A stretch of DNA of 64,000 nt from a virus, in the IMG/VR virus record IMGVR_UViG_3300042463_001065, positions 1-64,000 of that record; one strand, 5' to 3'. The notes under the pieces are model-generated. The model was not told the origin of the DNA, ran no database searches, and saw only the letters and a list, made by a program, of their open reading frames with translations. Made by a program: the position numbers and the translations under genes. Positions within the stretch are counted from its first letter, which is position 1; each line of letters begins with the position of its first letter. This document shows positions 1 through 8,852 of the stretch, in pieces.

Positions 1-2291
1 ATAGAATTTATGGTAGTTTTAACGATAACAAAGTAGGTTCTTATTTTTATAATAATAAGGTATACCGAGATTTTAATGATAATTCACTTGGTAATAATTT
101 TAATACTAATACTATTTATTCTAATTTTTATAGTAATGAAATATTAAATAACTTTAATAATATTACAATCGGAGACTCTGGTAATACAAGTAATTTTGAA
201 TTTTACGAAAATAAAATTGGAAATAATTTTAATAATAACACTATTAGACAAAATTTTTCAAATAATCAAATTGGTAATGATTTTGAAAGTAACACACTTA
301 ATGGTAATTTTTATGAAAATGTTATAGGTAACAATTTTTATAATAATCCAAACATAGGGTATAATTTTTATGGTAACCATATAGGTAATGATTTTGAAAG
401 TAATGAATTAATTGGTGATTATTTCCAAAATAACCAAATTGGTAACTATTTTCGTGACAATGGTATTTCTTATTTTTTTGAAAGCAACCAAATTGGTAAT
501 ACCTTTGAAAGAAACACGTTAGGAGATACTCAATATTTTAATTGGGATAATACAAATATTGAAAATTTAACGGGAAGAACTTACGACACATTTTTTAATT
601 CATTATACGGCAATGAAGGATATAACATTGGTAATGTTATTTTGGGCAAGGAACTTATAATGAGATTTTTACGTAATTCAGGTACAACAATAACTAGCGG
701 TGATTTAGTAATTGATGAAACATATGAAATTACAAATTATCAAGGTAGTGACGATTTTAGTAATGTTGCATATGTAATAAGTGGTGTTATAAATACAAAC
801 GGATGTATTTTTATAGCAACAGGAACTACACCTACTGAATGGATCTCAAATTCAGAATTAACTGAATTAACATCTTATGATGAATATTATAGAGTTAAAT
901 TTACACAATGGACGCAAGGTGGTAATGGTGGAGGATTTTCATATGAAAGAACAAAAGTTTATCCAACGTCTGAACCAACAGTTTATTTTACAAAAACAAA
1001 TTATGAAAATGTGGTTGATATTATTATTCCTGGTCGTCTTGAAATAAAAAGAAATAATGGTGGAGCAATTTATAATGATGTTTTGGAAAACTCGTGGGAT
1101 GAAAATGTTTCACCTGAAGGAACAGAATGGAACTCAATCTACACACAAAATAATAACGGTAGTGAATTTGCGGATAATACTATTTTTAATGAATTTAAAG
1201 GAAATTATATTCGTGGATACTTTCAAGAAAATAATATTAATTCCTATGTAGGTGGAAATGAATTTTCTGGAGACACCTATAACAATGACATTGGTGTTTA
1301 CACTTTTGGTAACGACTTTTTAGGTGGTGTTTATAGAAATAATTGGAAGGGTGGTTTTTATCAAAATATTATTGGTGACACTTTTGAAAATAATTCTTTT
1401 GGTGACAGCGTTTATAATAATATCATAGGTCAAAATTTTTATAGTAATAATATTAAAAATAATTTTTATGATAATACGATAGATGATGATTTTTACAGTA
1501 ATAATATCGGTAACTTATTTATTAATAACACCATTGGATTAAACTTTCAAAATAACACAATTGCTGATAATTTTGGAAATGACGGTACCGGATCTCCAGG
1601 GTTAACAAATCAAATTTTTGATGACTTTAAATCAAATGTTATTGGAAACAATTTTGGTAATTATTTGGGTGTTGATGGTGGTAACTTAATTAATACCGGT
1701 TTTTCAGGAAACGTTATCGGTGATAATTTCTTTTTTAATGTAACAGATACAAATACAACCAATAACAAAATAGGTAATGAATTTATATTTAACCTTTTAA
1801 GTCCAAACTTTGTTGATAACAATGTATCAAACGTATGTGTGGGTAACACAATTAGTTCTGATTTTGTTTCTAATAAGATCGGTAATTACATGGCGTTTAA
1901 TACAATAAATAATACATTTGAAAATAACGATATTGGTGATTATTTTGGTAATGGTGGATCAGGAACTGAAAACGTAATAGATGGTACCTTTACAAATAAC
2001 AAAATTGGAAATTACTTTGGAAATGACACAACAAATAATGTTGGAGGTAACTCAATCAGTAATGATTTTACAAATAACGTAATTAGAGATACCTTTTATG
2101 GTAATAGGATTAACGGAACTTTTCAAAAAAATAATATCACAGATAATATAAATAGTAATGATTTTAGTTCATCCACTTATGTTTATGATACGAGTATGGA
2201 TAAAAACATATTTAACATACAAGGTGGAAGTGCTAAATTATCGTATTATGATTCATCATCAGTATTAAATATTGTAAATATAACAGATTAA
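1..2291 (+). CDS. Asn-rich beta-solenoid tail fibre (5' end missing)
   Basis: The reading frame is open from the first bases of the window (codons begin at base 3), so the true start lies upstream. Most of the protein is a nine-residue repeat with consensus [IL]-G-N-x-F-x-x-N-x, for example IGNDFESNT. It forms two arrays, about bases 1-560 and 1230-2190. Regular short repeats with a hydrophobic and an Asn ladder are typical of beta-solenoids in phage fibres and adhesins. A non-repetitive insert (about 640-1060) separates the arrays and contains a module with the motif NGCIFIATG and a following PTEW, which recurs in the gene at 4031. Likely a virion surface fibre, by inference from architecture and from the neighbouring small structural-type genes. 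An internal TTG at 642 is not the start because the repeat continues unbroken upstream of it. Confidence 0.75.
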   Translation, partial: RIYGSFNDNKVGSYFYNNKVYRDFNDNSLGNNFNTNTIYSNFYSNEILNNFNNITIGDSGNTSNFEFYENKIGNNFNNNTIRQNFSNNQIGNDFESNTLNGNFYENVIGNNFYNNPNIGYNFYGNHIGNDFESNELIGDYFQNNQIGNYFRDNGISYFFESNQIGNTFERNTLGDTQYFNWDNTNIENLTGRTYDTFFNSLYGNEGYNIGNVILGKELIMRFLRNSGTTITSGDLVIDETYEITNYQGSDDFSNVAYVISGVINTNGCIFIATGTTPTEWISNSELTELTSYDEYYRVKFTQWTQGGNGGGFSYERTKVYPTSEPTVYFTKTNYENVVDIIIPGRLEIKRNNGGAIYNDVLENSWDENVSPEGTEWNSIYTQNNNGSEFADNTIFNEFKGNYIRGYFQENNINSYVGGNEFSGDTYNNDIGVYTFGNDFLGGVYRNNWKGGFYQNIIGDTFENNSFGDSVYNNIIGQNFYSNNIKNNFYDNTIDDDFYSNNIGNLFINNTIGLNFQNNTIADNFGNDGTGSPGLTNQIFDDFKSNVIGNNFGNYLGVDGGNLINTGFSGNVIGDNFFFNVTDTNTTNNKIGNEFIFNLLSPNFVDNNVSNVCVGNTISSDFVSNKIGNYMAFNTINNTFENNDIGDYFGNGGSGTENVIDGTFTNNKIGNYFGNDTTNNVGGNSISNDFTNNVIRDTFYGNRINGTFQKNNITDNINSNDFSSSTYVYDTSMDKNIFNIQGGSAKLSYYDSSSVLNIVNITD

Positions 2292-2304
2292 AAAAAAAGA
2301 AATT

Positions 2305-3120
2305 ATGGCAAATTGGATATCAGTAAATTGTATAGACCCTTCAGATATTAGAGTATCTGAAGATAAAAAAGGACAACTAAGAGCCGGAGTCATTTTTCCG
2401 ACAGAGTTTGGCTGTTTTCAAGCACAATCAGAAACACTTAATCTTTCGGTTATGCAAACAACAGGAGAAAATACTGTGAGTTGTTTAAGTTGTTTATCAA
2501 GTGTTAATTTTAAATTAATTTTTAATAATTGTTCAAATAATATCAATTATTACATATCTCCACAATCACTTCAATCATCTTTACCTAATCTTAATAGTGT
2601 TTATTCAGCAACAATTGATGATATTGAGGGTTGTTTTACATTTTCTGGAGTCACTAACTCTGACGTAAATTTATCCACAATATCTACTCTTACAGAATTT
2701 AAAGATTGTATAGAATGCCAATCACAAGGAGGATTCTCAGTGTCTTTTGAACAAGAGATATTAATTAATAATAAATACGACTTAAATAATATAGATATTT
2801 TAAGTAAGTCTGGTGATTTCTTAGAACCTTTTACCTATTATATTTCAGATCAAAACAATGTTAAAAATGTGACGATAAGTAAAGAGACCAGTTTAATAGT
2901 CGGTGATAGTATTGGTACTTTAGGTATTATGGTTGTTGACTCAAATAATTTTAGCGCAACAACAACAACAGAAGTTTTAAAAAGAGTTTCTTTTAATACT
3001 AATAAAGATGAAATTTTAAATAACAAAAATTTTACCGACTTTAAAAAAGGGGTACAAGATAACTACAACTTGTTAATACAAAATAGAATAAATCCACAAT
3101 CACAAGATCAAACAAAATGA
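2305..3120 (+). CDS. Putative virion protein with two CxxC pairs
   Basis: 271 residues, not assigned to a family. It starts 13 bases after the fibre stop, behind an A-rich leader, and its stop overlaps the next start as ATGA. The sequence is Ser/Asn/Thr-rich and beta-like, with many aromatic residues, as in tail-associated proteins. Two CxxC pairs (C60/C63 in SCLSC and C135/C138 in DCIEC) could bind a metal or form disulfides. The C-terminal quarter (after about residue 225) is more helical and charged. Its position between a fibre and small genes suggests a fibre-associated or assembly role, but no function is established. Confidence 0.6.
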   Translation: MANWISVNCIDPSDIRVSEDKKGQLRAGVIFPTEFGCFQAQSETLNLSVMQTTGENTVSCLSCLSSVNFKLIFNNCSNNINYYISPQSLQSSLPNLNSVYSATIDDIEGCFTFSGVTNSDVNLSTISTLTEFKDCIECQSQGGFSVSFEQEILINNKYDLNNIDILSKSGDFLEPFTYYISDQNNVKNVTISKETSLIVGDSIGTLGIMVVDSNNFSATTTTEVLKRVSFNTNKDEILNNKNFTDFKKGVQDNYNLLIQNRINPQSQDQTK

Positions 3121-3377
3121 GAATATGTATATTATGTGAAGAAAGTAAAGTTTCACAAGCAAGAGAAAAAATGAAAAATGATAATATATTAAAAATGGAT
3201 TTATCACCAACAGGAGAATTACCGGCAACACATAAATTATGTGTTATGGCAGTTACCGAAGAAAAAGCAAAACAACTTATGGCTTCTGCGGAATTAACAA
3301 TAATTGAGGCAATGAGCCCAAGAGAATTTTTAGAAAAACACAACTTAAAAAAAATTGGAAAATACGGAAACATATAA
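3117..3377 (+). CDS. Small conserved-looking hypothetical protein
   Basis: 86 residues starting on an ATGA overlap with the upstream gene, so probably translationally coupled to it. The N-terminus reads MRICILCEESK, with a CxxC pair at residues 4-7 and no second pair, so a full zinc finger is not evident. The rest has a mixed alpha/beta appearance with the stretch HKLCVMAVTEEKAKQL, reminiscent of a small ferredoxin-like fold, and a C-terminal helix. It overlaps the next gene by 23 bases. No family is recognised. Confidence 0.55.
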   Translation: MRICILCEESKVSQAREKMKNDNILKMDLSPTGELPATHKLCVMAVTEEKAKQLMASAELTIIEAMSPREFLEKHNLKKIGKYGNI

Positions 3378-3984
3378 GACAATAAAAAAATTCATCACAA
3401 AAGATGAAGTAAACCAAATAGTAAATTGGATCGATTCTGTTAATCACAATGGTAATGATAGTAACCATCACCTTACAGAATTGTCTAAAACACTTAATGG
3501 TAAATCTTATATGTTTGATATTTCTAAAACACCTTTAACAAATTACATTACAAAATTTCAATCAATATCTGACGTTTCAAACGATATCTTACCTGAATTT
3601 ATTCACAATATAATTGATAGAATATCTGAGGAGTTTAACTTTCCAAAAGACAATATTTTCCTACAATCGGTTGATATGAATAAAGGTGGAAAAATAAATC
3701 CCCATTATGATGCATCAATTGATGGTTATATTAATTACAAATGTAACATAAGTGTATTATCAGAAGACTATAATTTTTTTATTGATAAAGAATCAATCAA
3801 CATAGAAGAAACCGATTTATACGGATTTGAAGCATCACTATATAAACATTGGACAAATGAATTTAATTCAAGAAGGGTATTTTTGAGTTTTGGTTTTATT
3901 TTACCTTATGAGATTTTAAATAGAACTGAAAATGATCCAAGAGTTAGATTAAGTAAAAGAATTGCGAAATACTTTCAACAATAA
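3355..3984 (+). CDS. 2-oxoglutarate/Fe(II)-dependent oxygenase (P4H-like)
   Basis: 209 residues. The iron-binding facial triad of the 2OG-Fe(II) dioxygenase superfamily is visible: H117-Y-D119 in the stretch NPHYDAS, a distal His at H165 in YKHWTNEF, and an Arg (R173 or R174) nine residues on in RRVFLSFGF, which usually binds the 2-oxoglutarate carboxylate. Such enzymes hydroxylate proteins or nucleic acids; phage members of this prolyl-4-hydroxylase-like group are often found beside tail or fibre genes. The substrate here is unknown. The start is the only Met before residue 53 and overlaps the upstream gene by 23 bases. Placement between fibre-region genes is consistent with modification of a virion protein, but that is inference. 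Confidence 0.72.
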   Translation: MENTETYKTIKKFITKDEVNQIVNWIDSVNHNGNDSNHHLTELSKTLNGKSYMFDISKTPLTNYITKFQSISDVSNDILPEFIHNIIDRISEEFNFPKDNIFLQSVDMNKGGKINPHYDASIDGYINYKCNISVLSEDYNFFIDKESINIEETDLYGFEASLYKHWTNEFNSRRVFLSFGFILPYEILNRTENDPRVRLSKRIAKYFQQ

Positions 3985-3986
3985 AA

Positions 3987-3994
3987 TATTTATT
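3987..3994 (+). promoter_or_regulatory. TATTTATT box before the gene at 4031
   Basis: Exact TATTTATT, 36 bases before the start codon, followed by an A-rich leader. One of the recurrent boxes described in the findings; late promoter is a hypothesis. Confidence 0.4.
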
Positions 3995-4030
3995 AAATAA
4001 AACAAAATAAAAACTATAAAAAAACATTAA

Positions 4031-4882
4031 ATGGCAAGTGCACCAATTAAATACGTAACAAATCAATACCCATTCAAAACCTATAAGGCGTTGTTAACAC
4101 AAACACCTCCGTTGAGTGGTACAGAAATCTTAGATTTTGACAATAAATTAATTATTGGAGAATCGTATGAGATAATTAATTATGCGGGGGGATATGTTGA
4201 TAATGGTAACATGACTAATGATGGAACAAATTATCCTGATGGTGTTACTACTTATACCACAACAGGAGGTAACGGTTCAGGTTTACAATTAGATGTAGAA
4301 TTTTCATCAGGAGTAGTGGTTAACGTAAGTGTTAGTAGTTCAGGCTCAGATTATTTAGTTGATGATGAAGTTACGCTGGTTGGTGGAGATGATAACGCAA
4401 CTTATCAAATAACAAGTGTACTCGGAGATGATTTTTCAAATATTGCTGATGTTACAAGCGGTACTATAAATCAAAACGGTTGTATTTTTATTGCAACAGG
4501 ATTCATCCCTACCGAATGGACAAATGGTACTGAATTAAATTCATCTGGAGATTTTGTTGTTACAGAATTAGAAAACACATTAGGGTTTAATGTAGGTTGG
4601 TCTGAACCAATTCCTGGTGTGTATTTTGCACAAAACGATGAGGGACCTTCTGAAAATTCATTTCCTAGAGAATCAACCCAAACTTATATAAATCAAAATG
4701 GTGGGTTAAGTGTGATAAACCCAAATTTACTTTTTCAATCACAAGTTGTAACAGACACAGAAATTGACGACTCCGTTCTTCTTACTGTTTTTGATTTCGG
4801 ACCTGGCGATTATGTTTCAGAAGAATTATACTACACACCAGTAGAAATAAACGTTTTATATACATTACCATTACCATCATGA
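4031..4882 (+). CDS. Putative fibre/appendage protein sharing a module with the first gene
   Basis: 283 residues, Gly/Thr/Asn-rich, no enzymatic motifs. It contains the same module seen in the truncated fibre gene at the window start: ESYEIINY followed later by DDFSNIADV, NGCIFIATG and PTEW. Here the module is split by an insert of about 80 residues (roughly bases 4187-4423) rich in Gly and Thr that looks like a separate small beta domain. The C-terminus ends in hydrophobic beta-like sequence. The start is preceded by a long A-rich run, and the stop overlaps the next start (ATGA). Likely a virion appendage component; the binding target is unknown. Confidence 0.6.
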   Translation: MASAPIKYVTNQYPFKTYKALLTQTPPLSGTEILDFDNKLIIGESYEIINYAGGYVDNGNMTNDGTNYPDGVTTYTTTGGNGSGLQLDVEFSSGVVVNVSVSSSGSDYLVDDEVTLVGGDDNATYQITSVLGDDFSNIADVTSGTINQNGCIFIATGFIPTEWTNGTELNSSGDFVVTELENTLGFNVGWSEPIPGVYFAQNDEGPSENSFPRESTQTYINQNGGLSVINPNLLFQSQVVTDTEIDDSVLLTVFDFGPGDYVSEELYYTPVEINVLYTLPLPS

Positions 4883-5160
4883 TAAAACAAATTCAAAAAA
4901 AATCAGATAAAACCTTTTTAGTATCAGCAGATGAAGATACTTGGTTAGAAAATAATAAAGACGCAGCACATTTGACCCCGTCTAAATATAACGAAGAAAA
5001 AGGTAAACTTTTAAACAATTACTCAGAAAATGATTTAAAAACCAGATTGAGTGATAAAAGAAATTTAAAATTAACTGAGGAAGATATTCAAATCAGACTG
5101 CAAGAAATTCAAGCAATAAGAGGTACTAATAAATTTGCTAGAATTATTAAAAAACAATAA
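4879..5160 (+). CDS. Small charged hypothetical protein
   Basis: 93 residues on an ATGA overlap with the upstream fibre-type gene. Highly charged, Lys/Glu/Asp/Asn-rich and predicted helical in its second half (NDLKTRLSDKRNLKL, EDIQIRLQEIQ). No catalytic motif or membrane segment is visible. Size and coupling to a fibre-like gene would fit an assembly chaperone, but nothing in the sequence proves this. Confidence 0.5.
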   Translation: MIKQIQKKSDKTFLVSADEDTWLENNKDAAHLTPSKYNEEKGKLLNNYSENDLKTRLSDKRNLKLTEEDIQIRLQEIQAIRGTNKFARIIKKQ

Positions 5161-5174
5161 CCATAAAAATTAAA

Positions 5175-5528
5175 ATGGAGTTTTTTATAAAACAAAATAG
5201 TAATCTACCCATTTTAAAAATGGATGTCGTAAGAGATGGTAGAACCGACTCTTGGAAAAACTTTTATGAGGTTTTGGATAATGCGAACATCCGATTCTCA
5301 ATGAAGAGTGAGGATAACGGGATTCAAAAAATATTTATGCAACCGGCATACCTTACAGAAAAAGAAAGAAGAAATCCCGACTCACCAAGAGAATATTATA
5401 TTTACTACAAGTGGAGAGGAAAAGACACCTCAAAAAAAGGTAGATTCATCGGAGAATTTTTAATTGAGTTATCAAACGGAGAACTAATAGGACCAATTAG
5501 AGAAAATTTATATATCAACATTATTTGA
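5175..5528 (+). CDS. Putative small virion/baseplate protein
   Basis: 117 residues starting with MEFFIKQNSNLPILKMDV and ending in LIGPIRENLYINII. The overall pattern (short beta strands, a central EYYIYYKWRGKDT segment, a terminal LYINI strand) resembles small Ig-fold-like baseplate or fibre-attachment domains found in tailed phages. That is a resemblance, not a family assignment. It is the last gene before the DNA polymerase and is followed by a hairpin. Confidence 0.5.
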   Translation: MEFFIKQNSNLPILKMDVVRDGRTDSWKNFYEVLDNANIRFSMKSEDNGIQKIFMQPAYLTEKERRNPDSPREYYIYYKWRGKDTSKKGRFIGEFLIELSNGELIGPIRENLYINII

Positions 5529-5529
5529 C

Positions 5530-5548
5530 AAGAGTAAGGTTTACTCTT
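5530..5548 (+). terminator. Hairpin after the small virion gene
   Basis: Perfect 8-bp stem AAGAGTAA/TTACTCTT with a GGT loop, starting 2 bases after the stop at 5528. No strong T-run follows, so it may be a weak terminator or an RNA-stabilising hairpin. Confidence 0.4.
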
Positions 5549-5616
5549 ATATTTAAGACGAAGGTAAATGTTACCCATGTGTAACAGCTAATACACCAAA
5601 CTTAAAAAAAACAAAT

Positions 5617-8517
5617 ATGGTTCCACAAGAAGAAATTGAACGCTTTTTACATGGCGAAGACGACGAGAAATACATTGTCGCAATTGAATACGATTACAAA
5701 TCAGATAAAATATTTAAAGTAATTCAAGACCCAATTAAAGGTAAACTTTTAAGAATGGATACATTTATTCCATTTGCTTGGGTTGGTGACCTTAGAAGTA
5801 AAAACTTTTATAAAGGTAATAAAGACTTTCAAAAAAAGGCGATGTCTGAAAACGGCATTATAATAGAAAAATTAGAAGATCACGGGGATGAAAGATTAAA
5901 GAATGGTTTGACGTTCTTGGTAAAAACAACAAAATCATATTCAAACCTTGTAAACTTTTTTAAAGGTGGTGGTCTTGATCCATGGGGAAGAGATAATTCA
6001 GATTGTATAACAATACTATCACCGGTAGAACAATACCTCATCCAAAAAAGTAAAAGACTATTTAAAGGTTTTGATGAGTATGACGAAATCCACAGGTTTG
6101 TATTTGATATTGAGACCACAGGTTTAGATCCCAAGACAAGTAAAATGTTCTTGATTGGAATGAAAGACAATCGTGGTTTTCTAAAATTATTATCGGCACA
6201 AAATGAAGATGAAGAAAGACAAATGATTATTGAGTTTTTCAAAACAATTGACGAATTAAAACCTTCTCTTATTGGTGGTTACAACTCAGCCTTCTTTGAC
6301 TTCCCGTTTATTTTAAAACGGGCCGAAATATTAAATCTAAACATTAAAAAAATATCCAAAACTTTAAATCCCGATTATTCATTAAAACAAAAAGACGGAA
6401 TTTTAAAATTGGCAAATGAGATGGAACCTTATGTTCAGACTCAAATGTGGGGTTATAACATTGTGGACATTGCACATGCAGTTCGTAGAGCACAAGCGAT
6501 TAACTCAGATATTAAAAGTTGGTCATTGAAATACATTACCAAGTTTATTGAGGCAGAAAAAGAAAATCGTGTTTATGTTGAGGGTGATAAAATTGGTAAA
6601 ATATATTTTGACAATGAAGACTATTGGATGAATATAGAAAATGGTAATTATAAAAAAGTAGGTATTAATGAAAAAATAGATGAGGTTTGTTCAAGAAGAA
6701 CTGATGTCTATAAACTAACATCAGGTTCAAAAATTATTGAAGACTACCTTGACGATGACCTTTATGAAACGATGGTTGTTGACGAACAGTTCAACCAAGC
6801 AAACTTCTTACTTTCTAAACTGGTACCAACAACTTATGAAAGACTTTCAACAATGGGTACCGCAACATTATGGAAAATGATTATGTGTGCATGGTCATAT
6901 AAAAACAATTTGGCTTTACCTAAGAAAAAAGAGAAAAGAAAGTTTACGGGTGGACTTTCAAGGTTAGTTCAGGTTGGTTATTCAAGAAAGGTATTAAAAC
7001 TTGACTACTCATCACTATACCCCTCTATTCAGTTAGTTCACGACGTATTCCCCACTTGTGATGTAACAGGAGCGATGAAGAGTATGTTAAAGTACTTTAG
7101 AGATACTCGTATAAAATATAAAAACTTAGCAAGTGAATTTAAAAAAACGGATCCGAAACTTTCTGTCTCATACGACAGAAAACAGTTACCAATCAAAATC
7201 TTTATCAACGCATTCTTTGGATCACTATCTGCACCACACGTATTCCCGTGGGGTGACATCGACATGGGAGAACAAATTACGTGTACCGGTAGACAGTACC
7301 TTAGACAGATGATTATGTATTTTATGAAACGGGGTTACGTTCCTTTGGTAATGGATACCGATGGTGTAAACTTTGAAACTCCTGTTGATAGAGAAAATTA
7401 TACATATGTGGGTAAAGGCCTTAACGGATTAGTGAATGAGGGTGAGGTTTATGTTGGTGCAGAGGCCGATGTTGCAGAATACAATGACTTATTTATGAGA
7501 AATGAAATGGGTCTTGATATTGATGGTGTATGGCCAGCAACAATTAACGTGGCTCGTAAAAACTACGCACTTCTTACAGATAAGGGTAAAGTTAAACTTA
7601 CAGGTAACTCAATTAAATCTAAAAAACTTCAAACATACGTTGCTGAATTTTTGGATAAAGGTCTTAGAATGTTACTTGATGGTAAGGGTGGTGAGTTTTT
7701 AGATTTCTATTATGAGTACGTAAGTAAAATTTATAATAGAGAAATACCATTGGCGAAGATTGCAAACAAGTCTCGTGTTAAACAATCAATAGATGATTAT
7801 AAAGTACATATTACAAAAACAACAAAGGCGGGAAGTTTAATGTCGAGACAGGCACATATGGAACTTTTAATGAACGCAGGAAAAAAACCAGGTTTAGGTG
7901 ACACAATATATTATGTTAATAATGGTGAAAAAAAGTCACATGGTGATGTTCAGAAAAAAACTACAAAAATGACTAAAAAACAAATAGAGGATTATACAAA
8001 AATTCATGGATCAATACCACCTGAAATGTTATCTAAAAGTGAGGTTATTTTAAATTGTTATTTAATTGATGAAAAGGAAATTGAAAATAACCCCGACTTA
8101 TTAGGTGAGTACAACGTTCCAAGATATTTGGCGGCGTTTAATAAAAGAATTGAACCATTACTTGTTGTTTATAGTCCTGATATTAGAAAAGACATTTTAA
8201 TTGAGGATCCAAAAGACCAACCAATTTTTACCAAATCACAAACTGAATTAGGTAGAGGTTACCCAATGAAAGAAAAAGATCAAGATAATTTAGATGAGGT
8301 TTTAACATTATCTGATATGGAAATATCATTTTGGCAATCAACAGGTATTAACCCTTATTATATGTATATTGACGACACAATTAATTTAGTTAATACTGAT
8401 TATGTTAATAGTAATATGGAGTTAATGAAAACTAGAGTGTCTAAAAGTAAGGTTGATGATGAGGAGATATATGAATTTGATGAAGACGGGGATTTAATGT
8501 CTTTAGTTTTTGACTAA
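5617..8517 (+). CDS. Family B DNA polymerase with 3'-5' exonuclease
   Basis: 966 residues, close to the usual size of T4-type replicative polymerases (about 900). The proofreading domain shows Exo I as DIETTGLD (D164, E166) and Exo II as GGYNSAFFDFP (N223, D228). The polymerase domain shows motif A as DYSSLYPS near residue 462, motif B around INAFFGS, and motif C as MDTDG near residue 579, where most family members have DTDS. The N-terminal 100 residues and the Lys-rich region after residue 760 are less recognisable. It copies the phage genome with the helicase, SSB and exonuclease encoded at 37-44 kb. It sits among structural genes, away from those partners, and ends tail-to-tail with a minus-strand gene, overlapping by 4 bases. 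Confidence 0.95.
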   Translation: MVPQEEIERFLHGEDDEKYIVAIEYDYKSDKIFKVIQDPIKGKLLRMDTFIPFAWVGDLRSKNFYKGNKDFQKKAMSENGIIIEKLEDHGDERLKNGLTFLVKTTKSYSNLVNFFKGGGLDPWGRDNSDCITILSPVEQYLIQKSKRLFKGFDEYDEIHRFVFDIETTGLDPKTSKMFLIGMKDNRGFLKLLSAQNEDEERQMIIEFFKTIDELKPSLIGGYNSAFFDFPFILKRAEILNLNIKKISKTLNPDYSLKQKDGILKLANEMEPYVQTQMWGYNIVDIAHAVRRAQAINSDIKSWSLKYITKFIEAEKENRVYVEGDKIGKIYFDNEDYWMNIENGNYKKVGINEKIDEVCSRRTDVYKLTSGSKIIEDYLDDDLYETMVVDEQFNQANFLLSKLVPTTYERLSTMGTATLWKMIMCAWSYKNNLALPKKKEKRKFTGGLSRLVQVGYSRKVLKLDYSSLYPSIQLVHDVFPTCDVTGAMKSMLKYFRDTRIKYKNLASEFKKTDPKLSVSYDRKQLPIKIFINAFFGSLSAPHVFPWGDIDMGEQITCTGRQYLRQMIMYFMKRGYVPLVMDTDGVNFETPVDRENYTYVGKGLNGLVNEGEVYVGAEADVAEYNDLFMRNEMGLDIDGVWPATINVARKNYALLTDKGKVKLTGNSIKSKKLQTYVAEFLDKGLRMLLDGKGGEFLDFYYEYVSKIYNREIPLAKIANKSRVKQSIDDYKVHITKTTKAGSLMSRQAHMELLMNAGKKPGLGDTIYYVNNGEKKSHGDVQKKTTKMTKKQIEDYTKIHGSIPPEMLSKSEVILNCYLIDEKEIENNPDLLGEYNVPRYLAAFNKRIEPLLVVYSPDIRKDILIEDPKDQPIFTKSQTELGRGYPMKEKDQDNLDEVLTLSDMEISFWQSTGINPYYMYIDDTINLVNTDYVNSNMELMKTRVSKSKVDDEEIYEFDEDGDLMSLVFD

Positions 8518-8846
8518 GACCCCTTTAGTCCGTCAGAAGAGAGTATGTACCAACCACCATTAACGTATTTAAATTCAACACAAGAACCTTTACCTAATTC
8601 AATCTCGTTAAATTCATCGTCTATTAATTTACTTGATTTTACTAACGTATTTGTCAATGACTTTATAACTACATGGTCACTTGTGTTTTCATTTAATATA
8701 ACAACACAATCTTGAATCCCTTTTGTAATTATTACGTACTCCCCATTTACTTCGTATGATGGGTTTGAGACTATTGCAGAATCTGAAGTTTCAATTAAAT
8801 TACCATTGATTATTCTTTGTGATGATACGGATCTAAAAACTGCCAT
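8514..8846 (-). CDS. Small putative virion protein
   Basis: 110 residues, first minus-strand gene of a four-gene block and convergent with the DNA polymerase (ends overlap by 4 bases). The sequence is mostly beta: VNGEYVIITKGIQDCVVIL, then GSCVEFKYVNGGWYILSS. A pattern of regular strands ending in a Trp-Tyr strand is common in tail-tip and fibre-tip modules of phages. No catalytic residues. It lies 6 bases from the upstream neck-like gene, so it is probably co-transcribed with it. Confidence 0.55.
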   Translation of the reverse strand: MAVFRSVSSQRIINGNLIETSDSAIVSNPSYEVNGEYVIITKGIQDCVVILNENTSDHVVIKSLTNTLVKSSKLIDDEFNEIELGKGSCVEFKYVNGGWYILSSDGLKGS

Positions 8847-8852
8847 AAAAAA

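Noticed and set aside
5880-6242. 120-residue minus-strand frame inside the polymerase
   Set aside because: It is antisense to the exonuclease motifs of a well-supported gene.
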